This document shows positions 27,227 to 36,856 of a DNA stretch of 64,000 bases, piece by piece. The translations under genes were made by a program, and so were the position numbers. A model generated the notes under the pieces. That model was not told where the DNA came from, ran no database searches, and was given only the letters and a program-made list of their open reading frames with translations. Every line of letters starts with the position of its first letter. Position 1 is the first letter of the stretch. Source of the DNA: Gemmatimonadales bacterium UBA2982 (lineage in GTDB: Bacteria; Gemmatimonadota; Gemmatimonadetes; Longimicrobiales; Gaopeijiaceae). The stretch covers positions 1 to 64,000 of the forward strand of contig DEAM01000027.1 of assembly GCA_002347035.1 (NCBI GenBank), in the 5' to 3' direction.

Positions 27227-28260
27227 GGTTCGAGCACGACCTTCCCGAAGACTTTGCCGTCCTCGAGTATCTGATGGGCCAGACCAGCATCTTCTAAAGG
27301 CATGACCTGATGGATCATCGGTTGGAGTGACCCCCCGAACACCAGACGCATTACCCGACGAAATTCAGCAGGTGTCCCCATAGTACTCCCCATGATGGAA
27401 AGCTGCTTCCAAAAAACTCGCCGAATCTCCGTGACCCCGCGCGAGCCTGTAGTAGCACCAGAAGTCACAAGACGCCCACATGGAGCTAGCGCCATAAGAC
27501 ACTGCTGCCAGACCATCTCACCAACTGTATCAAACACTACGTGAACTCCTTCCTTTCGTGTGTCGCGCCACACCTCCCTGGAGAAATCTACCTTCTGTCG
27601 ATCATACACCACGTGGGCTCCCAACTGCCGGGCCAAGTGGACCTTCTCAGGTCCTGAAGTTACCGCATAAACCCTGGCTCCAGCCCGCTCCGCTACCTGG
27701 ATTGCAGCTGTTCCGACCCCGCCGGATGCTCCTGTAATCAATACTCGCTCGCCGGCCTGGACCTGGGCCCTAGTAACTAGTGCCCTCCAGGCGGTTGTGA
27801 AAACCAAACCGGCAGCAGCTGCATCCACAAAAGAAACGCCGTCTGGAACCTCTAGTAGGTTATCAGAAGGCACCACTGCATACTCCGCAAAGCCACCTTG
27901 AGTATGTTCCCCGATCAGACGAAATGGAGACTCGTGAAAAGATTTGCCGCGACCCTGACCCTCATACCATTGGTATCCCAGAGACGGGTCGACCACGACC
28001 CGCGTTCCTAGAGGAACAGAGTCTGCACCGGGGCCTACCGCATCTACTTCACCGGCGAGATCGGATCCTCCTATGTGAGGCATAGTGGTTTGGATAGGGA
28101 GCCCCCGCCGCACCCAGAGGTCGAGATGATTCATCGCAGCTGCGCCTACTTGAATCCGGACTTCCCCGGGGCCTGGTTCAGGAATTGGGACTTCTCGAAT
28201 CTCGATGACATCAGGACCCCCAAACTCGGAGAAAATCGCAGCGCGCATCATCTTGGGCAT
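27223..28260 (-). CDS. Zinc-independent quinone oxidoreductase / MDR alcohol dehydrogenase family
   Basis: About 345 residues from the ATG at 28260, which has AGGGGTGA upstream; an in-frame start at 28296 lacks one. GroES-like domain followed by a Rossmann fold with nucleotide motif TGASGGVGTAAIQ. Substrate likely a quinone or enone, cofactor NADPH; the structural-zinc cysteines are absent, so it is called QOR-like. Translationally coupled to the MazG-like gene. Confidence 0.87.
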   Translation of the reverse strand: MPKMMRAAIFSEFGGPDVIEIREVPIPEPGPGEVRIQVGAAAMNHLDLWVRRGLPIQTTMPHIGGSDLAGEVDAVGPGADSVPLGTRVVVDPSLGYQWYEGQGRGKSFHESPFRLIGEHTQGGFAEYAVVPSDNLLEVPDGVSFVDAAAAGLVFTTAWRALVTRAQVQAGERVLITGASGGVGTAAIQVAERAGARVYAVTSGPEKVHLARQLGAHVVYDRQKVDFSREVWRDTRKEGVHVVFDTVGEMVWQQCLMALAPCGRLVTSGATTGSRGVTEIRRVFWKQLSIMGSTMGTPAEFRRVMRLVFGGSLQPMIHQVMPLEDAGLAHQILEDGKVFGKVVLEP

Positions 28261-28373
28261 GTAGTCACCCCTTTTGCTACCATTGTGACAGACCAAAGTC
28301 TAGAGATCCTTCAAGACAGTCACAACTGAGCATAGCACCACGCGCAAAAAGTTTCTCGCTAGATTGTCACCTT

Positions 28374-28736
28374 ATGTCTGAAGACCTATCTACCGCTGGT
28401 ACTGACTCCGGAAAGGATGACACCACCTTAGGTGGATACTTCCACGTGCATAACCGTCCTCCTGCCTATGAAGGGTCAGACGGGCATCCGTATACGGTAT
28501 CACTCGAAGTTGAAAAAACTGGTAATCTTCGCACCCCGTACGCGGGTTACCTGGTATTCCCTCGCTGGGCAGAGACAGGCGTAGGCATAGTAGGGCACGT
28601 CGAGACTAGGACACTGATTGAGTGCGTAACCTCGGAGGAGGTCGTAGCTGGATTAAATGCACTAACCCTCATAGAGGTACAGCACCTTCTCGTCGATGCA
28701 TTAAAGCAGCGCGAACCGACTGATACGGCAGACTAA
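28374..28736 (+). CDS. Unknown small protein upstream of queE
   Basis: 120 residues with no recognised domain. The N-terminal 20 residues are acidic and disordered. The core has beta-strand character (PYTVSLEVEKT, YAGYLVFPRW, GIVGHVETRTLIE) and ends in an amphipathic helix. Two base pairs separate its stop from the queE start, which indicates co-translation. It could be a small partner or regulator in the queE-Nudix operon; nothing more can be said. Confidence 0.65.
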   Translation: MSEDLSTAGTDSGKDDTTLGGYFHVHNRPPAYEGSDGHPYTVSLEVEKTGNLRTPYAGYLVFPRWAETGVGIVGHVETRTLIECVTSEEVVAGLNALTLIEVQHLLVDALKQREPTDTAD

Positions 28737-28738
28737 TA

Positions 28739-29404
28739 TTGAATCAGAAGCTTTCTGTTACCGAAATTTTCTACTCTATCCAGGGGGAGTCCACATGGGC
28801 TGGAGCACCCTGCACGTTCGTGCGCCTTACTGGTTGTCCTCTTCGCTGTTCCTGGTGTGATACCGAGTACGCGTTTCACGGCGGGAGTGAGATGGGCCTG
28901 GATGAAGTGGTAGCTGAGATTGCTAGCCACTCGTGCAAAACTGTAGAGATCACGGGTGGAGAGCCACTCGCTCAGAAGGGGGTATTTCCGCTAGCAGACC
29001 GACTTCTGTCAGAAGGCTATATCGTACTCCTTGAAACATCGGGAGCTCTTGACGTGTCACGACTGGATCCACGCGTGCACAAAATCATGGACCTGAAGTG
29101 TCCTGGCTCCATGGAAAGCGACCGTAACCGTTGGGAAAACCTCAACCACCTCACTGAACGAGACGAAATTAAATTTGTCATTCAAGATCGTACGGACTAC
29201 CAATGGGCCCGTAATGTCATAAGACAACGAGAGCTCGACCAACGGGTTGAAGAAGGCTCTTTGCGCGCACTACTAATCTCTCCGGTCTGGGAAGCCATTG
29301 ACCTAGAATCTTTGAGCACATGGATCCTCGAAGACCGACTACCAGTTCGTCTCCAGATCCAAATGCACAAACTGATCTGGGAACCTGACCGCCAGGGAGT
29401 CTGA
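28739..29404 (+). CDS. queE: 7-carboxy-7-deazaguanine synthase
   Basis: 221 residues, TTG start two bases after the previous stop. QueE is a radical SAM enzyme that turns 6-carboxytetrahydropterin into CDG for queuosine. The cluster motif is the variant C-x3-C-x2-C in TGCPLRCSWCD, followed by EITGGEPL and the Mg2+/SAM site. The N-terminus FYSIQGESTWAGAPCTFVRL is diagnostic. It pairs functionally with queG. Confidence 0.95.
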   Translation: MNQKLSVTEIFYSIQGESTWAGAPCTFVRLTGCPLRCSWCDTEYAFHGGSEMGLDEVVAEIASHSCKTVEITGGEPLAQKGVFPLADRLLSEGYIVLLETSGALDVSRLDPRVHKIMDLKCPGSMESDRNRWENLNHLTERDEIKFVIQDRTDYQWARNVIRQRELDQRVEEGSLRALLISPVWEAIDLESLSTWILEDRLPVRLQIQMHKLIWEPDRQGV

Positions 29405-29429
29405 CTAAAACTCTTTCTAGCTTTAGAAG

Positions 29430-30065
29430 ATGCTCAGCAACCCCCTAGAATCGGACGGACGCTTCCGGGTCCTTAAGAACGCACTGGCCTCCTGCGGACA
29501 CCGAAGCAGTAGTCCACTTATTCCGGACATGACCATCCTGAGGGCTGCGGTTGCTCTAGTGCTGCGAGCTCGTGATCCTCTCGAGCTTCTGCTAGTGAAG
29601 CGAGCAACATCGGAAAGCGACCCATGGTCTGGGCATATGGCTCTGCCGGGAGGTCGGCACGACAAATCGGATTCGGACCTCCTCAGCACGGCTAAACGTG
29701 AGACAATGGAGGAAGTTGGGGTCGACCTCGACCAATCTGCACCACTCCTAGGAAGGCTTGATGAGACGAGCCCGTCCACACAACGCCTCCCTACGTTATC
29801 GATTTCACCCTTCGTTTTCGGTGTGACTGGTGATAGAGATGCACATGTGGCGAGTTCGGAGATCGGACAAATCTTCTGGGTTCGAATCGAAGACTTAATG
29901 AGCCCTAAGAACCACTGCACCGTAGAAATCGCCCTTCCTGGGGGCCCAAGAGAGTTTCCGTGCTTTTCAATAGAAGACGAGCACGTGTGGGGACTCACCT
30001 ACAGAATCTTATCTCAGTTCTTTGACCTTCTCACAAGCGACATGCTGGACGGTCTGAAGTTATAG
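29430..30065 (+). CDS. Nudix hydrolase, probable CoA pyrophosphatase
   Basis: 211 residues. The Nudix box is GGRHDKSDSDLLSTAKRETMEEVG (positions about 71-95, key Glu residues in RETMEEVG). The sequence before it, LLVKRATSESDPWSGHMALPGG, is close to the CoA-pyrophosphatase signature (LLxxR...H.GQ.xFPGG). Predicted to cleave CoA or its derivatives to 4'-phosphopantetheine and 3',5'-ADP. Follows queE by 25 bp. Confidence 0.88.
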   Translation: MLSNPLESDGRFRVLKNALASCGHRSSSPLIPDMTILRAAVALVLRARDPLELLLVKRATSESDPWSGHMALPGGRHDKSDSDLLSTAKRETMEEVGVDLDQSAPLLGRLDETSPSTQRLPTLSISPFVFGVTGDRDAHVASSEIGQIFWVRIEDLMSPKNHCTVEIALPGGPREFPCFSIEDEHVWGLTYRILSQFFDLLTSDMLDGLKL

Positions 30066-30069
30066 ATCC

Positions 30070-31161
30070 TTAATCCACCCACTCGGCGATGAAGACATTT
30101 GTGTCATTCGAGTCACCGTTATTGCGGTTAGAGCCGAATACCAGGTAGCGCCCATCGGGACTGAACACTGGGAAACCGTCGAACCCCTCCGAATAAGTGA
30201 TTTGGGTGAGCCCTGTCCCATCAAGATTGATCATGTAGAGTTCGAAGTCCCGACCATCGGGATCATGGTGGTTAGAACTGAAGATGATCTTCTCACCTGA
30301 GGGGTGCCAATATGGTGCGAAGTTAGCACCGCCGACGTTGGTCACCTGGCGTTGATTGGATCCGTCGGCATCCATGACCAGTATCTCCAATTCGCCCGGC
30401 CGGATAAGACCCTCAGCGAGCAGTCTCATGTAGTCATCTAACTCAGGCCCTTCTTCAGGGTAATCCGCGCGCCAAATGATCTTTGAACCGTCCGGAGAGT
30501 AAAACGCACCGCCGTCGTACCCAGGTCGATCAGTAAGCCGAATTACATCGGAACCATCCGGGGCCATCGAATAGAGTTCAAGGTCCCCGTCACGTGTGCT
30601 CGTGAATACGATCCGGTCACCTGCTGGCGAGAAGGTGGCTTCGGCATCGTAGCCATCTTCCGTGGTGAGCTGTCTCAGGTTCGACCCATCAGCATTCGAT
30701 ACAAACACGTCGTAAGTCTCATAAATTGGCCACACGTAACCCATAGAGAAATCTGGTACGGGTGGGCACTCCGCATTGTGATGGTGTGTGGACGAATAGA
30801 GTATCTCGTCCCCTGATGGATAGAAGTATGCGCAGGTAGTACGGCCTTCGCCGTTACTCACCCTCGTCGATTCAGCTGTTTGGGGGTCGAGTGTAAAAAT
30901 CTGGTCGCAGCCAGCATCAGGTTTGTTTCCTTGGTAGATGAGCATCGAACCATCAAAAGCCCAATATGCCTCTGCATTCTCTCCTCCAACCGTAAGTTGC
31001 CGTATGTTTCTTAGGTGGACCTCATCTGGCATACCTAGCTCAACGCCAGCTGCTAGGTTCACTGGAGGATCCGCGGTTGGTTGTTCCGATACTTCCGGCA
31101 AACAACCTGAGAGGGATACTATGGAAAGGGTAATTACTGAGAGCCATTGATGAATACGCAC
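30070..31161 (-). CDS. TolB-like beta-propeller lipoprotein
   Basis: 363 residues with a lipobox (SLSGC, Cys20) and six to seven PD40/WD40-like repeats (each around YSPDGSKIIW, FSPAGDRIVF, HPSGEKIIFSS, FSPDGRYLVFGS). These are TolB-type propeller blades that act as protein-interaction or sensor domains in the periplasm. GTG start lies 12 bp inside the divergent peptidase, so the two genes share overlapping 5' ends. Close relatives are common beside exported peptidases. Confidence 0.85.
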   Translation of the reverse strand: MRIHQWLSVITLSIVSLSGCLPEVSEQPTADPPVNLAAGVELGMPDEVHLRNIRQLTVGGENAEAYWAFDGSMLIYQGNKPDAGCDQIFTLDPQTAESTRVSNGEGRTTCAYFYPSGDEILYSSTHHHNAECPPVPDFSMGYVWPIYETYDVFVSNADGSNLRQLTTEDGYDAEATFSPAGDRIVFTSTRDGDLELYSMAPDGSDVIRLTDRPGYDGGAFYSPDGSKIIWRADYPEEGPELDDYMRLLAEGLIRPGELEILVMDADGSNQRQVTNVGGANFAPYWHPSGEKIIFSSNHHDPDGRDFELYMINLDGTGLTQITYSEGFDGFPVFSPDGRYLVFGSNRNNGDSNDTNVFIAEWVD

Positions 31162-32904
31162 TTTAAAACCTCGTTTAGATCTGTCTGGGGCACTTCGGCC
31201 CTATTTCTCTTTACTGTCGCCAATACGACTGCCCAGGTTTGTCCAGAAGCGGCTAACCTGACCGCCGAGCTGACCGGAGCAAGAGCGCACGTTCGTTTCC
31301 TTGCCGACGATCGTCTCGAAGGCCGCGAGGTGGGCACCAACGGCGCGCACTGCGCTGGCGACTATATCGCTGCCCAATTCTCCGCTCTCGAACTTGAGCC
31401 CGCTGGATCCCAAGGTAGTTACTTTCAGACATTTTCCATCCGTAAAGGTGCCGAGCTGGGTCCCCAAAACCGCTTAGTCATTTCAGGACGGACGTATGGA
31501 GTAGGAACAGACTGGGTGCCCGCCGGCTATTCCGCCAGCGCTAATATAAATCGAGAGATCGTCTACGGCGGACACCTCCTGGACAATCCTGAAGATCCTG
31601 GCGATGAATTCGCCAGCCTCGACATCTCCGGCAAGATCGTAGTCGTCGAGTGGGGTGACCCAGATGCTCCGCACGGTATCTCTGTGCGTGGTGACCCTCA
31701 TTATAAGGCTACCGTTGCAGCTGGGCGCGACGCGAGTGGCATTATAGTCCTGGCTCCAGAGGGCATGGGCAGGCCCAGCCTTGAAGACGAGACTAGGGCA
31801 ACGCTTTCCATCCCTGTGGGAATAGTAAACGGTGCCATCGCAGAAACCGTTCGAGAGGCCCTGATAGGGGGAGGAAACGCCCAACTCCATACAGATGTTC
31901 AGGCCACGACCGCTGACGCTCGCAACGTTGTAGCGCTGCTTCCGGGATCAAACCCTGAACGCATGCGTGAGACGGTTGTCATCGGGGCACACTATGACCA
32001 CCTCGGTCACGGAGGAGAAGGCTCGCTGGCACCCGAGTCGACCGAAGTGCACAACGGAGCGGACGACAATGCAAGTGGAACCGCGGCAGTTATTGAGGCC
32101 GCGCGCTCGCTCGCCGCAGGTCCTCCTCTGGAGCGTAGTGTCCTATTCATAGCGTTTACTGGAGAAGAGAAGGGCCTCTGGGGTTCAGCCCACTTTGTTC
32201 GCGAGCCCACCGTTGAACTAGAAAGAGCCGTAGCCATGCTGAACCTAGATATGGTAGGCCGCGTCGTGGATGATCAGCTCACGATTTTAGGTTTTGGAAC
32301 AGCGGCCGAATGGGATGAAATTGTAGATATGGCCGCGGGTGAGATGTCAGACCCTCTTAGTATCGCCAAATCACCAGATGGATTTGGTCCTTCAGACCAT
32401 TCCTCATTCTACGGTGAAGGGATTCCAGTACTCCACTTTCTATCGAATCTGCACGAGGATTATCACCGACCTTCCGACGACTTCGATAAGATCAATTACG
32501 AAGGCCTGGAACGTGTCATAGAGCTAACAGTGGATATCTTGATCAAGCTCGCAGGCAATGGTTCTGACCTGGTTGCCCTGACTCCACTAGAACAGGACCG
32601 ACCTCCCCCTCCTGGGCAGGCCTCTTCGTCCACTAGCGGATACGGGCCTTATCTAGGCTCTATCCCAGACATGACCCCTCGTGACTTTGGCCTTCGTCTC
32701 ACGGGCGTTAGGGAAGGGAGTCCAGCAGATGAAGCAGGACTGCGAGGTGGTGATGTCGTCGTTGAGTTCGACGGCAATGAAATAACAGATATTTACGCCT
32801 ACACTTATGCACTCCAGGCAAGAAGTCCGGGCGACGAGGTCAGTATCGTGGTGGAGCGGGACGGGGAACGAGTAACGGTGACAGCCGTATTGGGCGAACG
32901 CTAG
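31150..32904 (+). CDS. Secreted M28 peptidase with PA insert and C-terminal PDZ domain
   Basis: 584 residues. Signal peptide ends near TTAQ. A protease-associated domain (about 120-260) sits inside the M28 fold. Zinc ligands are visible: His in GAHYDHLGH, Asp in NGADDNASG, Glu pair FTGEEKG, Asp in NLDMVG and His in DYHRPSDDF. Residues from about 500 form a PDZ domain (GVREGSPADEAGLRGGDVVVEF). An aminopeptidase acting in the periplasm or at the surface. The gene is divergent from, and overlaps, the propeller gene. Confidence 0.92.
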   Translation: MNTHFKTSFRSVWGTSALFLFTVANTTAQVCPEAANLTAELTGARAHVRFLADDRLEGREVGTNGAHCAGDYIAAQFSALELEPAGSQGSYFQTFSIRKGAELGPQNRLVISGRTYGVGTDWVPAGYSASANINREIVYGGHLLDNPEDPGDEFASLDISGKIVVVEWGDPDAPHGISVRGDPHYKATVAAGRDASGIIVLAPEGMGRPSLEDETRATLSIPVGIVNGAIAETVREALIGGGNAQLHTDVQATTADARNVVALLPGSNPERMRETVVIGAHYDHLGHGGEGSLAPESTEVHNGADDNASGTAAVIEAARSLAAGPPLERSVLFIAFTGEEKGLWGSAHFVREPTVELERAVAMLNLDMVGRVVDDQLTILGFGTAAEWDEIVDMAAGEMSDPLSIAKSPDGFGPSDHSSFYGEGIPVLHFLSNLHEDYHRPSDDFDKINYEGLERVIELTVDILIKLAGNGSDLVALTPLEQDRPPPPGQASSSTSGYGPYLGSIPDMTPRDFGLRLTGVREGSPADEAGLRGGDVVVEFDGNEITDIYAYTYALQARSPGDEVSIVVERDGERVTVTAVLGER

Positions 32905-33036
32905 AACTCTTCAGATCCACGTGTACCTCACCAGGCTAAAACGCCAGACTAACAGAGGTAGTGCTCGTCTGCCCTCAACAAGGACCCATCTAACCACCCT
33001 GGACTGGATCCCTCTCTCGGCGTTCTCGTGGGCGCA

Positions 33037-35553
33037 TTATTCTAGAAGATCTAGCTCCTGTTGATCATCACTCATTGTAGTGACTGGATCTCGGGCAGGC
33101 ACACCCCCTCGGCCCTGGGCCCTGGTGACCTCTACAACGCGATCACCTGCGTCTACATCTGTCATTTGTTTGCCTTGCGTGCGCCTTCCCTGGACGGGCA
33201 CTGAATCCGCCGCCACTCGAGTCACCTTCCCTCTAGCGGTCACGATCATGACCTCATCTGCTTCCAAGACCTCAAGTGCACTGACAACGGGTGCGGCTCC
33301 CTCACCGCTCGGCACGGCCATTGTGCCCAACCCACCACGCTTTTGGAGAGGGAAATCCATGACCGTGGTCCGTTTGCCGAGCCCGTCCTCACTAACGGTA
33401 AGCACAGTCGAGTCTCGTCTGATCAGCAGCATCCCCACGACTTCATCATCCCCCCTTAGCTCCATGCCCCTGACCCCCTGAGCAGCGCGGCCCACTACAC
33501 TAACTTCCTCCTCGGGAAACCGGATCGCTCTCCCGCCACGTGATAAAAGCATGATTTCCGCAGAACCATCCGACACCACAACATCAAGGATTTCGTCCCC
33601 TTTTCTCACGCCAGCCCCCTTAATTCCTCCCACTCTGGGATGGCTAAATTCACCGAGGTCTGTGCGCTTGATCACCCCTTTTCTGGATAGAAACACTAAG
33701 AAGCGACCCTTGGTTTCCAGGTCATCCACTGGAATCATTGCAATGATTCTGTCTCTGCGTTCGGCGCCATCGATCAAGGCATAAACGGACTGCCCACGGG
33801 AAGCACGAGCACTTTCGGGCACGTCGAGCACCTGCAGGAAATGACAGTGCCCACTCTCTGTGAGTACCAGGATCCACCCCTGTGAGCGGGCCACAAATAT
33901 TCTCTCTAGATAGTCGTCCTCGTACCGCTCCATTCCAGCTAAAGCCTTCCCAGATCCTATGCGTCTTTGATAAAGGTGCATGGGAATGCGCTTTACAAAC
34001 CCTTGATGGGAGAGTGTGACCACTACGTCTTCATCGGCAACCTGGCCTTCGAGTAATGGTGCTTCGACCTCAGGCTCGTTCTCTTGGACAAGGATGGTCC
34101 GACGATCATCCCCAAATCTTTTCACGACATCAGCCAACTCGTCGAGCATGATCTGAAGCTGTAGCTCCTCAGAATCCAGAACCTCGCGAAGCTCTGCGAT
34201 CATGCCCTGAAGCTCCTCTAGACGGACGCGAAGCTGAGATCTCTCAAGTGCGGTGAGTCTCGCGAGCCGCATATTTAGAATGGCATCTGCCTGTATCTCG
34301 CTCAGGCCGAATTGATCCTGAAGGCGACTAGAAGCTTCTTTTCGGTCCTTAGATGCCCTAATGATGTCAATGACTTCAGCGATGTGCTCGAGGGCTGCAA
34401 GAAGTCCTTCAACGATATGACGCTCAGCTTCCGCCTTCTCTAGATCGTGGCGGCTTCGATGTCGGATCACCTCAAGTCGGTGATCTCGGAACTGCTCGAG
34501 CAGCTGCTTGAGGTCAAAGTCGCGCGGCTGCCCACCGTCTAAGGCCAGGAGGTGCGCGCCGAACGTCGTTTGCAGGCTAGTTCCGCGGTAGAGAAGCTCG
34601 AGGACGTTAGCTGCATCTGCTCCTCGCTTTAGCTCAATTACGAGGCGCATGCCGTCACGGTCTGTTTCATCACGTATGTCGGAAACGTCCTCAGCCCTTC
34701 CCTTCTTTGCTAGCCCAGCTATTTGCTCAATGACCTTGGTCTTTGACACGGTGTATGGGAGCTCCGTGACAATAAGTCGTTCCCGACCCCCTCTCCGTTC
34801 TTCTTTCATCACCCGACCACGCATAACAACCCTACCCCTACCCTGTCGGTACATCTTCTCGATCCCGTCGCGGCCAATTACAAAGCCACCGGTAGGGAAG
34901 TCGGGACCAGAAATATGCCTCATGAGATCGTTGACCGTACAGTCAGGGTCTACGACTAACTGCCGCACCCCTGCAGCCACTTCTTGCAGATTGTGGGGGG
35001 GGATATTTGTACTCATCCCAACTGCTATTCCTGAAGAACCGTTAACTAGAAGGTTGGGATACCGAGCAGGCAGTACGATGGGCTCTTGGCGCTGACCATC
35101 AAAGTTGGGTTGAAAGTTGACTGTCTCTTTTTCTATGTCGTCGAGTAGCTCGACTGCAATTGAGCCAAGCCGGGCTTCCGTATACCTGTAAGCAGCTGCT
35201 GGATCTCCATCGATAGAACCAAAGTTCCCTTGCCCGTCCACAAGCGGCATGCGCATCGAAAAGTCTTGTACCATACGCACGAGAGCATCGTAGACTGCAG
35301 AATCACCATGTGGATGAAACTTGCCTAGGACATCGCCTACAACTGCAGCGCTCTTCTTGTACGGACGGTCTGGATTTAGACCCATCTCGTACATTGCATA
35401 CAGAATGCGCCGGTGCACCGGCTTGAGGCCATCCCGCACATCAGGCAGTGCCCGCTGCACAATGACGCTCATCGAATAGTCGAGGAAAGACTCTCGCATC
35501 TCTTCCTCGAGCAGCCGAGGGAGAATCCGTTCCCGCTTGGAGGCCGTGGTCAT
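33037..35553 (-). CDS. gyrA: DNA gyrase subunit A
   Basis: 838 residues. GyrA carries the DNA-breakage Tyr in AAAYRYTEARL (about residue 121) and the quinolone region HPHGDSAVYDALVRM has the wild-type Ser and Asp. Six C-terminal beta-pinwheel repeats follow (e.g. VFLSRKGVIKRTDL, LSRGGRAIRF). The tail is acidic (DDQQELDLLE). gyrB is not in the window. A 336-bp gap lies upstream. Confidence 0.96.
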   Translation of the reverse strand: MTTASKRERILPRLLEEEMRESFLDYSMSVIVQRALPDVRDGLKPVHRRILYAMYEMGLNPDRPYKKSAAVVGDVLGKFHPHGDSAVYDALVRMVQDFSMRMPLVDGQGNFGSIDGDPAAAYRYTEARLGSIAVELLDDIEKETVNFQPNFDGQRQEPIVLPARYPNLLVNGSSGIAVGMSTNIPPHNLQEVAAGVRQLVVDPDCTVNDLMRHISGPDFPTGGFVIGRDGIEKMYRQGRGRVVMRGRVMKEERRGGRERLIVTELPYTVSKTKVIEQIAGLAKKGRAEDVSDIRDETDRDGMRLVIELKRGADAANVLELLYRGTSLQTTFGAHLLALDGGQPRDFDLKQLLEQFRDHRLEVIRHRSRHDLEKAEAERHIVEGLLAALEHIAEVIDIIRASKDRKEASSRLQDQFGLSEIQADAILNMRLARLTALERSQLRVRLEELQGMIAELREVLDSEELQLQIMLDELADVVKRFGDDRRTILVQENEPEVEAPLLEGQVADEDVVVTLSHQGFVKRIPMHLYQRRIGSGKALAGMERYEDDYLERIFVARSQGWILVLTESGHCHFLQVLDVPESARASRGQSVYALIDGAERRDRIIAMIPVDDLETKGRFLVFLSRKGVIKRTDLGEFSHPRVGGIKGAGVRKGDEILDVVVSDGSAEIMLLSRGGRAIRFPEEEVSVVGRAAQGVRGMELRGDDEVVGMLLIRRDSTVLTVSEDGLGKRTTVMDFPLQKRGGLGTMAVPSGEGAAPVVSALEVLEADEVMIVTARGKVTRVAADSVPVQGRRTQGKQMTDVDAGDRVVEVTRAQGRGGVPARDPVTTMSDDQQELDLLE

Positions 35554-35889
35554 TCCGTCTCCGTAAACTGTCTTCAGGGGATGCCGATTGACTGAGGCAC
35601 ACGGGCAGCGCGTACCCGCGCGCGAAGCTTCTCACCTTACGATATCGGTCGCAAGCTGTGCACTGCCCGAACATGTGGGCTTGGTAGCCACGCGACGATG
35701 AACTTAGCGAGCAAAACCTAAGGATCGGCTGTATTAATCAACTGCAGAAGTAGCGAAGGAAGGGTCCATCGACTCACCTCCTTTGTTTGCTCCACAAACC
35801 AAAAGTGCATAAAAAGAATCGAAGAATTCAATCCAACGGGGAAGGCCTGCTTTAAAAGGAACGCTACGGCGACAAGCTTCGACGCCAGC
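35554..35889. other. Intergenic region between gyrA and an unknown gene
   Basis: No tRNA, small ORF with a ribosome site or strong hairpin seen. It should contain the minus-strand promoter of gyrA close to 35554-35700, but no convincing -35/-10 pair can be named. Confidence 0.5.
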
Positions 35890-36399
35890 CTAGTCTGGAA
35901 ACTGGAATGTCTCTGCTGTTTTGACAGATGAGCGTGCACCAGTTGCTAGCTCTATGACCCCCTCCATCTCCGCAGCCATCTCGTGGATCCGATTGGCTAC
36001 AGCTAGACCATAAGCAAAGTCAAAATAAGCTGATACTGCGGCTTCGTCGGCCGCGTGGGTCTCTAGAACAGTGGACTCCATTTCAATCCGCAAATAATCA
36101 ACAATGGTGGACACAGCGCTTTGGACATTTCGCATATCCACAAGTGTGGCAACGGACATATCTCCCTGCAGTAGGGGCAGGATCTGCTCTACTTGCACCA
36201 GATTTTCTGGTGTAGTCATGACGACTGCTGGTGCTGCTGCTACTACTCTTCCGTCCAGTAGTGCACTAGCACCCGCCCTTAGGGCCTGAAGCTCCTCGTA
36301 GCTAAAGTAGAGAACCACAACCTCTCCGTGCCTTGCAGTGTCACTCTTACTTATCGGAGGCTGACCGCTTTTTTGCAAGGTTAGCTGATAGAAATCCAA
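35890..36399 (-). CDS. Unknown protein
   Basis: 169 residues, no family recognised. TTG start with AGGA 8 bp upstream. Predicted as mostly helical after residue 30, without membrane helix or signal peptide. It is the last of three same-strand genes (CPBP protease, DUF6941, this gene), with 19 bp between it and the DUF6941 gene; a joint function is inferred only from spacing. Confidence 0.6.
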   Translation of the reverse strand: MDFYQLTLQKSGQPPISKSDTARHGEVVVLYFSYEELQALRAGASALLDGRVVAAAPAVVMTTPENLVQVEQILPLLQGDMSVATLVDMRNVQSAVSTIVDYLRIEMESTVLETHAADEAAVSAYFDFAYGLAVANRIHEMAAEMEGVIELATGARSSVKTAETFQFPD

Positions 36400-36418
36400 G
36401 CGATTTCCTAGGAGCTAC

Positions 36419-36856
36419 TCAGGCTTGAGCTGAGCCCTCAGACCCGTGAACTGTCAGCGGGATAGATGCCAGATGCTCGCCATCGACCCGAACATCAAAA
36501 GCGTACTGCCCTGGCAGAGGAAAAACCAATCCATCCATATTCAGCACATGGGGTACAAGCACCGCACCACCCGAATCGCTTGGCCCAGGAGCAAGGTTGA
36601 TCTCACCGTCGATACGGACCACTTCATTCCCGTCCGGTGCCTTGAGCAAGATACCGACATCATGTCTTCCGACCTCTTGGATACCAGCTGAGAACCTCAA
36701 GACCAGGCTCAGATGCGGATGCCTTGTCGGGAATGACGCTGTGGTTAATCGATCGAAGATACCTAAAATATTCAGCTTTCCGGAGCCATCGATAGTAGCC
36801 GCGTCGGCTAGCAGGGCGAGGTCTATTTCCACGTCATCACAGATCAGATTCCTCAA
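36419..36856 (-). CDS. DUF6941 family protein
   Basis: 145 residues. Resembles the DUF6941 family: VEIDLALLADAATIDGSGKL followed by a beta-sandwich (LSLVLRFSAG, VFPLPGQYAFDVRVDGE). Cytoplasmic, function unknown. Starts 4 bp inside the CPBP gene's stop, so the two are translationally coupled. Confidence 0.75.
   Translation of the reverse strand: MRNLICDDVEIDLALLADAATIDGSGKLNILGIFDRLTTASFPTRHPHLSLVLRFSAGIQEVGRHDVGILLKAPDGNEVVRIDGEINLAPGPSDSGGAVLVPHVLNMDGLVFPLPGQYAFDVRVDGEHLASIPLTVHGSEGSAQA

Noticed and set aside
33080..35095. Several plus-strand open frames across gyrA
   Set aside because: They mirror gyrA codons and are rich in Ser/Thr/Arg, as expected for antisense frames.
35554..35889. Gap searched for a tRNA or small RNA
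   Set aside because: No cloverleaf or GTTC-type T-arm, and no strong hairpin with a U run.
35718..35939. Minus-strand open frame of 73 codons in the gyrA upstream gap
   Set aside because: Overlaps the end of the unknown gene at 35890 in another frame, no ribosome site and no recognisable product.
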